Shown here piece after piece: positions 21,235 to 34,653 of a stretch of DNA of 64,000 nt (position 1 is the first letter of the stretch; every line of letters begins with the position of its first letter). A program made the translations under genes and the position numbers. The stretch comes from Lamellibrachia columna (lineage: Eukaryota > Annelida > Polychaeta > Sabellida > Siboglinidae), in the NCBI GenBank assembly GCA_963662155.1, contig OY759261.1:35252522-35316521 (forward strand), given 5' to 3'. Below the pieces are notes generated by a model. That model made no database searches, was not told the origin of the DNA, and was given only the letters and a program-made list of their open reading frames with translations.

Positions 21235-21490
21235 ATTTTGATGAATCACTCACAAAGTCAATCTCACAGAGGACAATAAATGAATGGAAAAATGTCTGTA
21301 AATGTTACCAATGTGAATATGTTTTAAACGATATTGACAATTAAGACGACAACGTCACGAGAAGGCCTGCAGAATGCATAACGAATTCATTCCAACTTTA
21401 CATGTGAGCCGTCGCGGCTTAGCGGTAGACCGTTAGCTTTGCGCAAGGAACATCCCGGCTTCAATCCGCGGTATGGCCGATTTACATTTT
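21235..21490 (+). repeat. LINE C-terminal tail plus tRNA-like block, copy 2
   Basis: AATCTCACAGAGGACAATAA and the following bases encode scraps of S-H-R-x-x-N-E-W-K and V-N-V-T-N-V-N-M-F, a LINE C-terminus like that at 11.45 kb. It continues with GACAATTAAGACGACAACGT and GGCCTGCAGAATGCATAACG, then a tRNA-like part with A box CGGCTTAGCGGTAG (21415-21428) and B box GGCTTCAATCC (21457-21467). Same order as the inverted copy at 14.87-15.06 kb. Confidence 0.65.
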
Positions 21491-22045
21491 TTCTCGTTTA
21501 ATGTTCTTCTTATTATTATTAATTAATTATATTTAGTGCAATATTCGCTTTTGTTTAATCTCGCTGATTGACAATGTGTGGCAGTGCGGATCTAGGATTT
21601 GACCAACGGGGGATGCAGCCACCCATGAAAGAGGGTCCGGGGGAATGTATTTACTGTTCTTGAAATGGTGTATTCCGGGGCATTACGTAGCAAACGTATG
21701 TTCCGACCTCTGATGGGTGATTTGTGAACCACCACGAATAATTGTATCATTATATTAATGAAACGAACAAAACAAAATTAGATCAAGGAACGCATTAAAA
21801 CATTTAATACATCAAGTATTGTGCGTACAACCAGTGTGCGGGTTAGTGAGCATCAGTTTATAGCAGTTCAACAAGAGCTCAGAGGATTATATTGCAATAA
21901 CAAAGCAGATAGTTACAGTACGACAATATTATTAACTAATAATACTAAACGGTCACATTAGGTGGTGTGTACTACTAAGATAATACATACATGTGGTGAT
22001 GCCAGGCACCGGCAATAGTAGCATAATGTGTTAGAAGGAACAATA
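21491..22045. other. No gene recognised
   Basis: No open frame or known motif stands out. Confidence 0.35.
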
Positions 22046-22250
22046 TACGTGTGCACAACAAGTCATACACGGTGGAACGTTTTATAGTTCAGTTAGAAGG
22101 ACCACACCTCCTTACAACACATGCCTTGAGTGATGCATAACAAGTCAGACACGGTGGAAAGTATCATAGTTCAGTTAGAGCGCCACATCCCCATACAATG
22201 CCTTGAGTGATGCACAACAAGTCAGACACGGTGGAAAGTATGAGAGAAAG
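22046..22250. repeat. About 80-bp repeat, 2.5 copies
   Basis: ACAAGTCAGACACGGTGGAA and the preceding GCCTTGAGTGATGCA recur about every 80 bp near 22055, 22142 and 22217. GTTCAGTTAGA follows in two of them. Confidence 0.7.
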
Positions 22251-22796
22251 AATGTGGAAGGCTCCCATGGAAATAACTATGCATAAAATGTGCAACTTAT
22301 ATTTAATAGTTATGTAATTTTATTAAATTTAAGCATGTCATGAGGGGGTGAAGTGTTCACAATAGTCTATATTAAGAATGGAGCGACATTTTTTTTTGCA
22401 TAATGGATAATTTTATAATATGGGTTCTACGTGTGGATCCCCACATAATGATTCCGTATGTCAAGTAGGAATACACTGAAGAGTAATACATTATTTTAAG
22501 GGAGGCAACTAGAAGAAAAAGTTAACATTATCTTATGCGTATAGAACATGGGTTACATTATTTTTACACGCATTTGTGTGTTCTTGTCAATAAAGGCTTT
22601 CATCTCTATGAAGGCCTATAAATGTCATACATTTTGTGCGCTGAATTATCGTATTAGACATTGTTAGACACAATACTTCATTTTGAATAGGAGAGAATTT
22701 GAGACATCTAAGGATAGCTTATTCGCATGAAAACAGTCAGCTAATTTTTAAAGTTCGTTATTCACATCTTTATATAGATAATTTATTTGTTTTCCA
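22251..22796. other. No gene recognised
   Basis: AT-rich; nothing assigned. Confidence 0.35.
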
Positions 22797-23255
<459 letters not shown>

Positions 23256-23548
23256 TCAATAGCAAGTCAACATGTGCAGTCATGGCCATGGATCGTTTGG
23301 TGAAGATGTGTTCCAGTCGTGGTGTACAAATCCCCCTGGTACTTTACAAGTACCTCTCACCATTGATCAGATTCGGAGCGAAAGCTGCGACGATCAGAGT
23401 ATCGTCACACATTCATCATCATTAGACCTGACCAGGCCCAACCTTAGAGTGGGACGGAGCTCCTAAAACATAGAACATTCAGTTTCCTCATGGAGGAATG
23501 AAATAAGCCGCACTACTGGCCAATCATAGGACATATACATGGTGGTAG

Positions 23549-24121
23549 ATGCGACGAAGACCAACAAAGGCGAACTGCTGCAAACAGTACCCAATTACCT
23601 TGAAGGTCGAATCGAGGAGGAGGCCGACACCCTCAGTCGACACACTTATTGCCTTCTATGCAAACAACGTTTCCCCCAGAAACGTTCTAGTGAGGTCCTC
23701 TCATATTGACTTCCTAGTGAGGTCCTCCCATACTGACGTTCTAGTGAGGTCCTCCCATGCTGATGTCCTAGCGAGGTCCTCTCATGCTGACGTTCTAGTG
23801 AGGTCCTCCCATACTGACGTTCTCGCCATTCTTCTTAGGAATGTCGACGTTCCAGCTGTCACAGCCATGTGTCTCCATGTTGTACAATTTCAAAACCTCT
23901 TCATGCACATGAGTGGTGGCAATGAGAAGGAACCCCAGACCAGAATAAAGAAGACTAACTGTGCCTCTCTTCCCCATGCACCAAGATGCTTGTCAATCAC
24001 ATCGAAAGGGCCAGTTTGTGCAAGGATCTGGAAGAGGGCCGACCAGACTAATCCGACTGGTGAGGCAAATACCACCGACTACGGATGGAACGAGACTGAA
24101 AACTGCTTGGAGCATGACTAG
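23549..24121 (+). CDS. Uncharacterised 190-codon ORF
   Basis: This open frame starts with M-R-R-R-P-T and contains five tandem 9-residue units of the form LVRSSHTDV. Four cysteines are scattered through it and there is no membrane segment or known motif. The second half (FMHMSGGNEKEPQTRIKKTN and on) does not repeat. It abuts the 33-bp array, sharing its left edge almost directly. I do not recognise a family. The frame could be chance in a GC-richer block or an exon of a lost gene. Confidence 0.25.
   Translation: MRRRPTKANCCKQYPITLKVESRRRPTPSVDTLIAFYANNVSPRNVLVRSSHIDFLVRSSHTDVLVRSSHADVLARSSHADVLVRSSHTDVLAILLRNVDVPAVTAMCLHVVQFQNLFMHMSGGNEKEPQTRIKKTNCASLPHAPRCLSITSKGPVCARIWKRADQTNPTGEANTTDYGWNETENCLEHD
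23683..23823. repeat. 27-bp repeat x5
   Basis: Units read TAGTGAGGTCCTCCCATAC plus TGACGTTC with minor changes, five in a row, inside the 190-codon frame. Confidence 0.88.
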
Positions 24122-24154
24122 TGCACTCCTGGAGTCCCTCGCACCCACTGCTAC

Positions 24155-27100
24155 GGGCGATGGGGACAACGTGGGAGCGACGTGAACAGATGACGGGACA
24201 GCGTGTTAGCGACGTAAACAGACGACGGGGACAGCGTGGGGGCGATGTGAACAGATGATGGGGTCAGCGTGGGAGCGACGTAAACAGACGACGGGGACAG
24301 CATGTGTGGGCGATGTGAACAGATGATGGGGACAGCGTGGGAGCGACGTGAACAGACGATGGGAACAGCGTGGGGGCGATGCGAACAGATGATGGGGACA
24401 GCGTGGGAGTGACATGAACAGACGATGGGGACAGCGTGGGGGCGATGTGTATAGATGATGGGGACAGCGTGTGAATGACGTGAACAGACAACAGGAACAG
24501 CGTGGGAGTGACGTGAACAGACGACAGGGACAGCGTGGGAGTGACGTGAAAAGACGATGGGGACAGCGTGGGAGTGACGTGAACAGACGACGGGGACAGC
24601 GTGGGAGCGATGGGGACAGCGTGGGGGCGATGGGGACAGCGTGTTAGCGACGTGAACAGACGATGTGGACAGAGTGTGAGTGACGTGAACAGACGACAGG
24701 GACAGCGTGGGAGCGACGTGAACAGACGACAGGGACAGCGTGGGAGCGACGTGAACAGACGACGGGGACAGCGTGGGAGTGACGTGAACAGACGACGGGG
24801 ACAGCGTGGGAGCGACGTGAACAGGCAATGGGGACAGCGTGGGAGCGACGTGAACAGACGATGGGGACAGCGTGGGAGCGACGTGAACAGACGATGGGGA
24901 CTGCGCGGGAGCGACGTAAACAGACGAAGGGGACAGCGAGGGAGCGACGTGAACAGACGATGGGAACAGCGTGGGAGCAACGTGAACAGACGACAGGGAC
25001 AGCGTGGGAGCGACGTGAACAGACGAAAGGGACAGCGTGGGAGCGACGTGAACATATGACAGGGACAGCGTGGGAGCGACGTGAACAGACGACAGGGACA
25101 GCGTGGGAGCGACGTGAACAGACGACAGGGACAGCGTGGGAGCGACGTGAACAGACGACGGGGACAGCGTGGGAGTGACGTGAATAGACGATGGGGACAG
25201 CGTGGGAGTGACTTGAACATATGAGAGGGACAGCGTGGGAGCGACGTGAACAGACGACAGGGACAGCGTGGGAGCGACGTGAACAGACGACAGGGACAGC
25301 GTGGGAGCGACGTGAACAGACGACGGGGACAGCGTGGGAGTGACGTGAATAGACGATGGGGACAGCGTGGGAGTGACTTGAACAGACGACGGGGACAGCG
25401 TGGGAGCGACGTGAACAGACGATGGAGACAGCGTGGGAGCGACGTGAACAGACGACGGGGACAGCGTGGGAGTGACGTGAACAGACGATGGGGACAGGGT
25501 GGAAGCGACGTGAACAGACGATGGGGACAGCGCGGGAGAGACGTAAACAGACGATGGGGACAGCGTGGGAGCGACGTGAACAGACGATGGGGACAGCGCA
25601 GGAGAGACGTAAACAGACGAAGGGGACAGCGTGGGAGCGACGTGAACAGACGATGGGAACAGCGTGGGAGCGACGTGAACAGACGACAAGGACAGCGTGG
25701 GAGCGACATGAACAGACGAAAGGGACAGCGTGGGAGCGACGTGAACAGACGACAGGGACAGCGTGGGAGCGACGTGAACAGACGACAGGGACAGCGTGGG
25801 AGTGACGTGAACAGTCGATGGGGACAGCGTGGGAGCGACGTGAAAAGACGATGCGGACAGCGTGAGAGCGACGTGAACAGACGATGGGGACAGCGTGGGA
25901 GCGACGTGAACAGACGATGGGGACAGCGTGGGAGCGACGTGAACAGACGATGGGGACAGCGTGGGAGCGACGTGAACAGACGACAGGGACAGCGTGGGAG
26001 TGACGTGAACAGACGACGGGGACAGCGTGGGGAGCGACGTGAACAGACGCTGGGGACAGCGTGGGAGCGACGTGAACAGACGACGGGGACAGCGTGGGAG
26101 TGACGTGAACAGACGATGGGGACAGCGTGGGAGCGACGTGAATAGACGATGGGGACAGCGTGGGAGTGACATCAACAGACGATGGGGACAGCGTGGGAGC
26201 GACGTGAACAGACGACAGGGACAGCGTGGGAGCGACGTGAACAGACGATGGGGACAGCGTGGGAGTGACGTCAACAGACGATGGGGACAGCGTGAGAGTG
26301 ACGTCAACAGACGATGGGGACAGCGTGGGAGCGACGTGAATAGACGACAGGGACAGCGTGGGAGCGACATGAACAGACGATGGAGACAGCGTGGGAGTGA
26401 CGTCAACAGACGACAGGGACAGCGTGGGAGTGACGTGAAGAGACGATGGGGACAGCGTGGGAGCGACGTGAACAAACGATGGGGACAGCGTGGGAGTGAC
26501 GTGAAGAGACGATGGGGACAGCGTGGGAGCGACGTGAACAGACGATGGGGACAGCGCGGGAGCGACGTAAACAGACGAAGGGGACAGCGTGGGAGCGACG
26601 TGAACAGACGATGGGGACAGAGCGGGAGCGACGTAAACAGACGAAGGGGACAGCGTGGGAGCGACGAGAACAGACGTCGGGGACAGCGTGGGAGTGACGT
26701 GAACAGACGATGGGGACAGCGTGGGAGCGACGTGAACAGACGATGGGGACAGCGTGGGAGTGACGTCAACAGACGATGGGGACAGCGTGGGAGCGACGTG
26801 AACAGACGATGGGGACAGCGTGGGAGTGACGTCAACAAACGAGGGGGACAGCGTGGGAGCGACGTGAACAGACGACGGTGACAGCGTGGGAGTGACGTGA
26901 ACAGACGATGGGGACAGCGTGGGAGCGACGTGAACAAACGATGGGGACAGCGTGGGAGTGACGTGAACAGACGATGGGGACAGAGTGGGAGCGACGTGAA
27001 CAGGGGATGGGGACAGCGCGGGAGCGACGTAAACAGTCGAAGGGGACAGCGTGGGAGCGACGTGAACAGACGATGGGGACAGCGCGGGAGCGACGTAAAC

Positions 27101-29464
27101 AGACGAAGGGGACAGCGTGGGAGCGACGTGAACAGACGACGGGGACAGCGTGGGAGCGACGTGAACAGACGACGGGGACAGCGTGGGAGTGACGCCAACA
27201 GACGATGGGGACAGCGTGGGAGCGACGTGAACAGACGACGGGGACAGCGTGGGAGCGACGTAAACAGTCGAAGGGGACAGCGTGGGAGCGACGTGAACAG
27301 ACGATGGGGACAGCGCGGGAGCGACGTAAACAGACGAAGGGGACAGCGTGGGAGCGACGTGAACAGACGACGGGGACAGCGTGGGAGCGACGTGAACAGA
27401 CGACGGGGACAGCGTGGGAGTGACGTCAACAGACGATGGGGACAGCGTGGGAGCGACGTGAACAGACGACGGGGACAGCGTGGGAGTGACGTCAACAGAC
27501 GATGGGGACAGCGTGGGAGCGACGTGAACAGACGACAGGGAGAGCGTGGGAGCGACATGAACAGACGACAGGGACAGCTTGGGAGTGACGTGAACAGACG
27601 ACATGGACAGCGTGGGAGTGACGTGAACAGACGAAAGGGACAGCGTGGAAGCGACGTGAACAAATGATGGGGACAGCGTGGGAGCGACGTAAACAGACGA
27701 TGGGGACAGCGTTGGAGTGGCGTAAACAGACGACGGGGACAGCGTGGGAGCGACGTGAACAGACGATGTGGACAGCGTAGGAGTGACGTGAACAGACGAT
27801 GGAGACAGCGTGGGAGCTACGTGAACAAATGATGGGGACAGCGTGGGAGTGACGTGAACAGACGATGGGGACAGCGAGGGAGCGACGTGAACAGACGATG
27901 GGGACAGCGCGGGAGGACAGCGCGGGAGTGACGTGAACAGACGATGGGGACAGTGTGGGAGCGACGTGAACAGACGACGGGGACAGCGTGGGAGTGACGT
28001 GAACAGACGATGGGGACAGCGTGGGAGCGACGTGAACAGACGACGGGGACAGCGTGGGAGTGACGTGAATAGACGATGGGGACCGCTTGGGAGCGACGTG
28101 AACAGACGACGGGGACAGCGTGGGAGTGACGTGAACAGACGATGGGGACAGCGTGGGAGCGATGTGAACAGACGACGGGGACAGCGTGGGAGTGACGTCA
28201 ACAGACGATGGGGACAGCGTGGGAGCGACGTGAACAGACAACAGGGACAGCGTGGGAGCGACGTAAACAGACGATGGGGACAGCGTGGGGGCGACGAGAA
28301 CAGACGAGAGGGACAGTGTGGGAGCGACGTGAACAGACGATGGGGACAGCGTGGGAGCGACGTGAACAGACGAAAGGGACAGCGTGGGAGCGACGTGAAC
28401 AGACGACAGGGGCAGCGTGGGAGCGACGTAAACAGACGATGGGGATAGCGAGGGACTGACATGAACAGACGATGGGGACAACGTGGGAGCGACGTGAACA
28501 GACGACAGGGACAGCGTGGGAGTGACGTGAACAGACGATGGGGACAGCGTGGGAGCGACGTGAACAGACGACAGGGACAGCGTGGGAGTGACGTGAACAG
28601 AAGATGGGGACAGCGTGGGAGCGACTTGAACAGACGTTGGGGACAGCGTGGGAGCGACGTGAACAGACGATGGGGACAGCGTGGGAGCGACGTGAACAGA
28701 CGACGGGGACAGCGTGGGAGTGACGTGAACAGACGATGGGGACAGGGTGGAAGCGACGTGAACAGACGATGGGGACAGCGTGGGAGCGACGTGAACAGAC
28801 GACAGGGAGAGCGTGGGAGTGACGTGAACAGACGATGGGGACAGCGTGGGAGCCACGTGAACAAACGATGGGGACAGCGTGGGAGTGACGTGAACAGTCG
28901 ACGGGGACAGCGTGGGAGCGACGTAAACAGACGATGTGGACAGCGTGGGAGTGACGTGAACAGACGATGTGGACAGCGTGGGAGCGACGTGAACAGACGA
29001 TGTGGACAGCGTGGAAGCGACGTGAACAGACGACAGGGACAGCGTGGGAGTGACTTCAACAGAAGATGGGGACAGCGTGGGAGCGACGTGAACAGACGAT
29101 GGGGACACCGTGGGAGTGGCGTCAACAGACGATGGGGACAGCGTGGGAGCGACGTGAACAGACGACAGGGACAGCGTGGGAGCGACGTGAACAGACGATG
29201 GGGACACCGTGGGAGCGACGTGAACAGACGATGGGGATAGCGTGGGAGCGACGTGAACAGACGACAGGGACAGCGTGGGAGCGACGTGAACAGACGACAT
29301 GGACAGCGTGGGAGCGACGTAAACAGACGATGGGGACAGCGTGGGAGTGACGTGAATAGACGACAGGGACAACGTAGGAGCGACGTGAACAGACGACAAG
29401 GACAGCGTGGGAGCGACGTGAACAGACAATGGGGACAGCGTGGCAGCGATGTGAGCAGACGATG
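24155..29464. repeat. 5.3-kb array of a 33-bp unit, about 160 copies
   Basis: The consensus unit is GTGAACAGACGA, then one variable base pair, GGGACAGCGTGGGAG, T or C, and GAC. Variants before GGGACAG (TGG, CGG, CAG, AAGG forms) are shuffled through the array. At 27.03 and 27.26 kb the marker AAACAGTCGAAGG recurs 231 bp apart, i.e. seven units, so higher-order units exist. The left edge (24.16-24.62 kb) holds the most divergent and some shortened units. It is GC-rich against an AT-rich surrounding. Stops are absent from two plus and three minus frames, which creates frames up to 1641 codons long that are not genes. Confidence 0.97.
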
Positions 29465-29829
29465 AGTCAGGGAATGCATGGAGCGAGGACAGTGATGACA
29501 TCTAATGCATTCAATAAGTGTAATACTAATGCTATTTTCCTTAAGAATATATAATTGGACAATGAACAACGACTGTACACATTTTCGATTTTTTTTTTAT
29601 ACAGAAACCAAATGTTTCATTGGATAGCTTCTTGGCAAGATCACTTTGTACTGTGCTATATATCGGCTCTTGTTTGAATTGATGGATTTGTGCGTTTGTT
29701 ATGACTTGGTAGTATTAAACTATTTGTCCAAACCAAACAACGTTGTGTTTCTGTAAAGACTCTTCTCATCGAGATCATCATTGATAGATCAAATGATGTA
29801 CGCACGATGATTACAATGGAAGTAATAAC
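29465..29829. other. No gene recognised
   Basis: AT-rich right flank of the 33-bp array. Confidence 0.35.
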
Positions 29830-30720
29830 CATTGGGAATAGGGGGCTTAGGTTGCTGGTGGGAATAAAGCCTACATAAAATTCCTGGCATTGGTCATTCC
29901 GTACTCAGGGAACCCACATGGAAGATGAGACACTGTTATTTACCCTTGGGGCCTAGGCGTCATTTCCATAAATAAATATCCCCTTTTTGTCACCATTTGG
30001 GCTTGCTGGCAGGGAAGGCCCCACCTAAAATTGGTGACATAGGTACTTCCACTACCCAGACAACCCCATGGTTTGATTTGACCCTTGATGTCATTCCCAA
30101 AATAAATGCCCCCTTTTTCACCCTTTGGGGGTTGCTGGCAGGGGAAGGCCCCACCTAAAATTGGTTGCATTTATCATGCCATACTCAGGGAACCCAAATG
30201 GAACTTTTGGCACTGTTTTTAGCCTTGACGCCATTCCCATAAATAAATGTATTTGTTGCCCCCTTCGATTGGTGATTTAGGGGGCAACCCCCCAAACTGG
30301 CATTGGTTATTCCATACTCAGGGATCCCACGAGGACATTTCACACCGTTTTTACCCTTCGCATCATTCCATTAAATAAGCACCATTCCATTTGGGGGTTG
30401 CTGGCAGGGGGAACAATTGTAGGCATTGGTCATTACGTACTCAGGGAACCCCAAGGAAAGATTTGACACTGTCTGTTTTTAGCGTCGGTGCCATTCCGTA
30501 GATAAATGCCCTCTTTTTCGCACCCTTTGGGGTTGCTGGCAGGGGGAATCCTCCACCTAAAATTGGTTGCATTTGTCATGCCATACTCAGGGAACCCAAA
30601 TGGAACATTTGGCATTGTTTTTAGTCTTGGCGTCATTCCCATATATAAATGTACTTTTTTGCCCCCTTCGATTGGTGATTTAGGGGGCAACCCCCACACC
30701 TGAACCGGCAGCAACGCATT
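29830..30720 (-). repeat. About 150-bp repeat, several copies, minus orientation
   Basis: CACCCTTTGGGGGTTGCTGG, CCCCACCTAAAATTGG, CATGCCATACTCAGGGAACC and TTTTTAGCCTTGACGCC recur in this order about six times. The family is the reverse complement of the units at 22.91-23.25 kb. Some units carry a GCCCCCTTCGATTGGTGAT variant block (30.25 and 30.66 kb). Confidence 0.88.
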
Positions 30721-30859
30721 TTTGAGATGTCGGGGGGGGGAGTTGGTCCCTTCAGCCCTTGGGGTCAAACCTTTTGGCGTCGTTTACTTAAATAAAAGCT
30801 CTGGGATCTCGGTCTAAAGCTACTGACTAAGATTGTCATAACCAGAACTTTTCTTAGGT
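30721..30859. other. Spacer
   Basis: Short sequence between the repeat and a LINE fragment, with a run of nine G at 30731-30739. Confidence 0.35.
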
Positions 30860-31916
<1,057 letters not shown>

Positions 31917-32087
31917 CGGCATTATCGATGGTTTGGTTGATACGCATCTGTTATGTCGCCAGGGGTAACAAAGGACGAGCTAATCATTGGTCAAATGGTC
32001 GGCGTCACTTGTGTTAGTTGCCAGTGGCCTATCACATAACGCCAAGTAGCTTCGTGACGCCCTTTATCGATATTCTAATGCGATGTT

Positions 32088-32220
32088 ACGGTATAAGATA
32101 CCGCCCGCAGTGTCAGAACGTCAGTCAGTGACACATTGCTTTGGCGATTTGTCATCCGACTGCATCAGGAGTTATCCTGTGAGACTGAGCGACAGTGAAC
32201 ATCCCAGCTGAAGAGCGAAG
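32088..32220 (+). promoter_or_regulatory. Promoter-like stretch and 5' UTR
   Basis: GGTATAAGATA near 32090 resembles a TATA element. About 30 bases further, ACGTCAGTCAGTGA resembles an initiator. The region leads into an ATG at 32221 with an in-frame exon and a good donor. The call rests on spacing and composition only. Confidence 0.35.
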
Positions 32221-32335
32221 ATGCCGCCGCTCTGTTCGAACAAGCCGATTCGTCCACCGCCTCTGCCGCCACCCGGGCTTCTGCTTCGAGTTCTGCTCTT
32301 AGCATGGGTCTGCTTCTGGGCTACCAACTCAGAAG
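32221..32335 (+). CDS. Candidate first exon with signal peptide
   Basis: ATG opens 38 codons plus one base before the donor G|GTAAGC. Residues 1-18 are proline-rich with two basic residues. They are followed by GLLLRVLLLAWVCFWATNSE, a hydrophobic segment like a signal peptide. It ends in phase 1, the phase required by exon 2 of the lectin-type gene at 39.63 kb. It could be an alternative first exon of that gene, or belong to another gene whose later exons are not recognised. No homologue is known to me. Confidence 0.4.
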
Positions 32336-33770
32336 GTAAGCACTTTATATTAATCGATTGTTATGTTTAAACTGTGAAAGTGTTTTAGTAAAAGTAGGCC
32401 CTAATCATCTTCATGATCAGATTCAACTGGCAACGATGGGCGCCGTCAGCTGCGAAGTCAATTGCTTCTGTTACTGCAGCTCTTGCAGGGCAGACACGCT
32501 CTGATATGATGTTGGTTCTTTCCTATAACACGTTGTTGTTATCTTCTTTTCCCTGAAGTCCGGGCTGAGGCTGGCGTCGATACTGTTCCTCGATTTTCTT
32601 GTTTTCTTCTTCCGTCGCTGGTTCCGCTTCACTCCCGTCTCCACTCTCCACGAACAACGAACTGTTCATGGCTGCCGCAATTACTGGAAGTTAGGCATGC
32701 CTCGTGACTATAACGTGGTGTATATCATGTCACCGGCATGAAACGGTAGATCACAACGGATGAATACAGGGAACTACGCACCGGAGCGTATTTCCGATAA
32801 AAAGGGTTAACATGCTAACATGTCAATAAAAAGGGTTAACATGCTAACATGTCAATAAATGCTGTCTGTGCAGGTTTGTTTGTTTGTACACCAGAAAAAC
32901 TTGTATAATTTTGACGCGATGAAAAAATCTGTTTAGAATAAAGGGGAGTGCCCGGGCAACCGATGGACACCGCCTGGATCGGCCCATGCACTAGTCCCAT
33001 TAGTGGACAGCTGCTATCGTGTTATTAATAAATTATGCACCACCAGTATCTCTCAACACTAAGCGGTTATTTTTCTGTATTGCATAACCATATCCCTGGT
33101 CAACATATTGTTAATTAAGTTACTGCTGTATTCAGCGCATAACGTATTATATCGGTAAATCTCTAATCCGCTGATGTGCCCGACTGAATGCAGGCCTTCT
33201 TAGCTATCCAAACCATAACTTTCTGCCAGGTTTACACGCAGATTCAAATCACATAAAAGGCTAACGGTAACATGGTTTATTCGTACCCTTTTTAGGACAC
33301 TTTTATTTTGCATAAAGCTGTGTCATATTACTTATTAGTAACTTAATTTCATGAACCATAACATATATTAACTAGACACGTTAATATAGTGCTCAGTGGT
33401 GATTGCATGAACAATATCCCCAAGCAGTGGGCGCTTTCGCAATAGTGGCGCCACACGGTGGGCCGAGAACCAGCCGATGACTAGCGCGTCAAGGCTATAC
33501 CATAAATAGCAAACTCCATGTTTGCACTGTGCCATCAGATTTACCCCGAAATTAAACAAACGAAAATTAAATGCAATATATACTATACCTAACAAAATGA
33601 TTCCATTTGTTGATGATATTAGCGAAATCGCATACACGTACTCTCGGTACTGCGAAATTACTGGAAGCCGAACGCGGAATGTGAGACGACGCGAGCGTGT
33701 CGATTTGTCGTGCAAAGCCAGGGCAGAGCAGAGCTTTTTGTAAGTTTACCATATTGTATAACCTCGCATG
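32336..33770. other. No gene recognised; small repeats
   Basis: AAAGGGTTAACATGCTAACA is duplicated at about 32806-32862. AGTGGCGCCACACGGTGG at 33445 also occurs near 41692, marking a dispersed repeat. Nothing protein-coding could be supported. Confidence 0.4.
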
Positions 33771-33784
33771 AGATATATCATCAT

Positions 33785-34120
33785 ATAAATATTAGGAAAC
33801 AGTTTCTGTTAACATTTAGTCAAAGGCAGTATTTTAGCGTAATTTAGTTCCGGACTCCGGCAGGGAAGTCAGCGAGCGAAAATAGGGTGTGTTTACAGTT
33901 ACGAGAATTAACTTTTATTAAGGTAGCACAGTGAGTTGTCAGCCAGGATTACTATTACACATATATTAGGCTAAACCTGTTATAGACATATACAAAGAAA
34001 CCGTTTTTGTTAACATTTAGTCAGAGGCAGTATTTTTGAGGTAGCAATTCGGATTCCCGGAGTCAAGTTCAACGAGTAATAAAAGGGGTTCGTTTACAGT
34101 TCGGGAATTAAATTGGTGCA
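33785..34120 (+). repeat. Repeated 5' units of the LINE
   Basis: GTTAACATTTAGTCAAAGGC and, about 200 bp later, GTTAACATTTAGTCAGAGGC start two related blocks. Both continue with CAGTATTTT, a GGACTCC/GGATTCCC stretch, GTTTACAGTT and a GAATTAA. They look like tandem promoter monomers upstream of ORF1. Confidence 0.6.
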
Positions 34121-34139
34121 TCAAACTATTCTCCACATT

Positions 34140-34312
<173 letters not shown>

Positions 34313-34653
34313 TAAAGTGATAAATTTACATAAATTACATAGATAAGGTATATCTGACATACTTGTAGTAAACGTTTTCGGTAAATATGAACTAGCAGTT
34401 CTTTAGCGTAAGTTGGTATACACCGAGTCGTGTTGTTTTGGTTACACAGTGTTCTGTGTATTCGCTAGGTGGCAGGCTTTTTTGGTTTATGTGAGCTTAG
34501 TTGATAGAACACAGTTAGCAAGTATATTATTGTCAAAATTAAATTAAATTTAAGTTATTTAATTTTTTAATAATAAAGTGTTCTTTTGAACACAGAAACA
34601 GTCTTATTCAAGGCTGACATAGCAAGGTGAAAACACCATAGACAAGATTAATC

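Noticed and set aside
24151..29569. Very long open frames (1641, 1170, 669 codons and others) over the 33-bp array
   Set aside because: They exist in several frames on both strands at once and follow from a stop-free unit whose length is a multiple of three. No non-repetitive protein sequence is attached.
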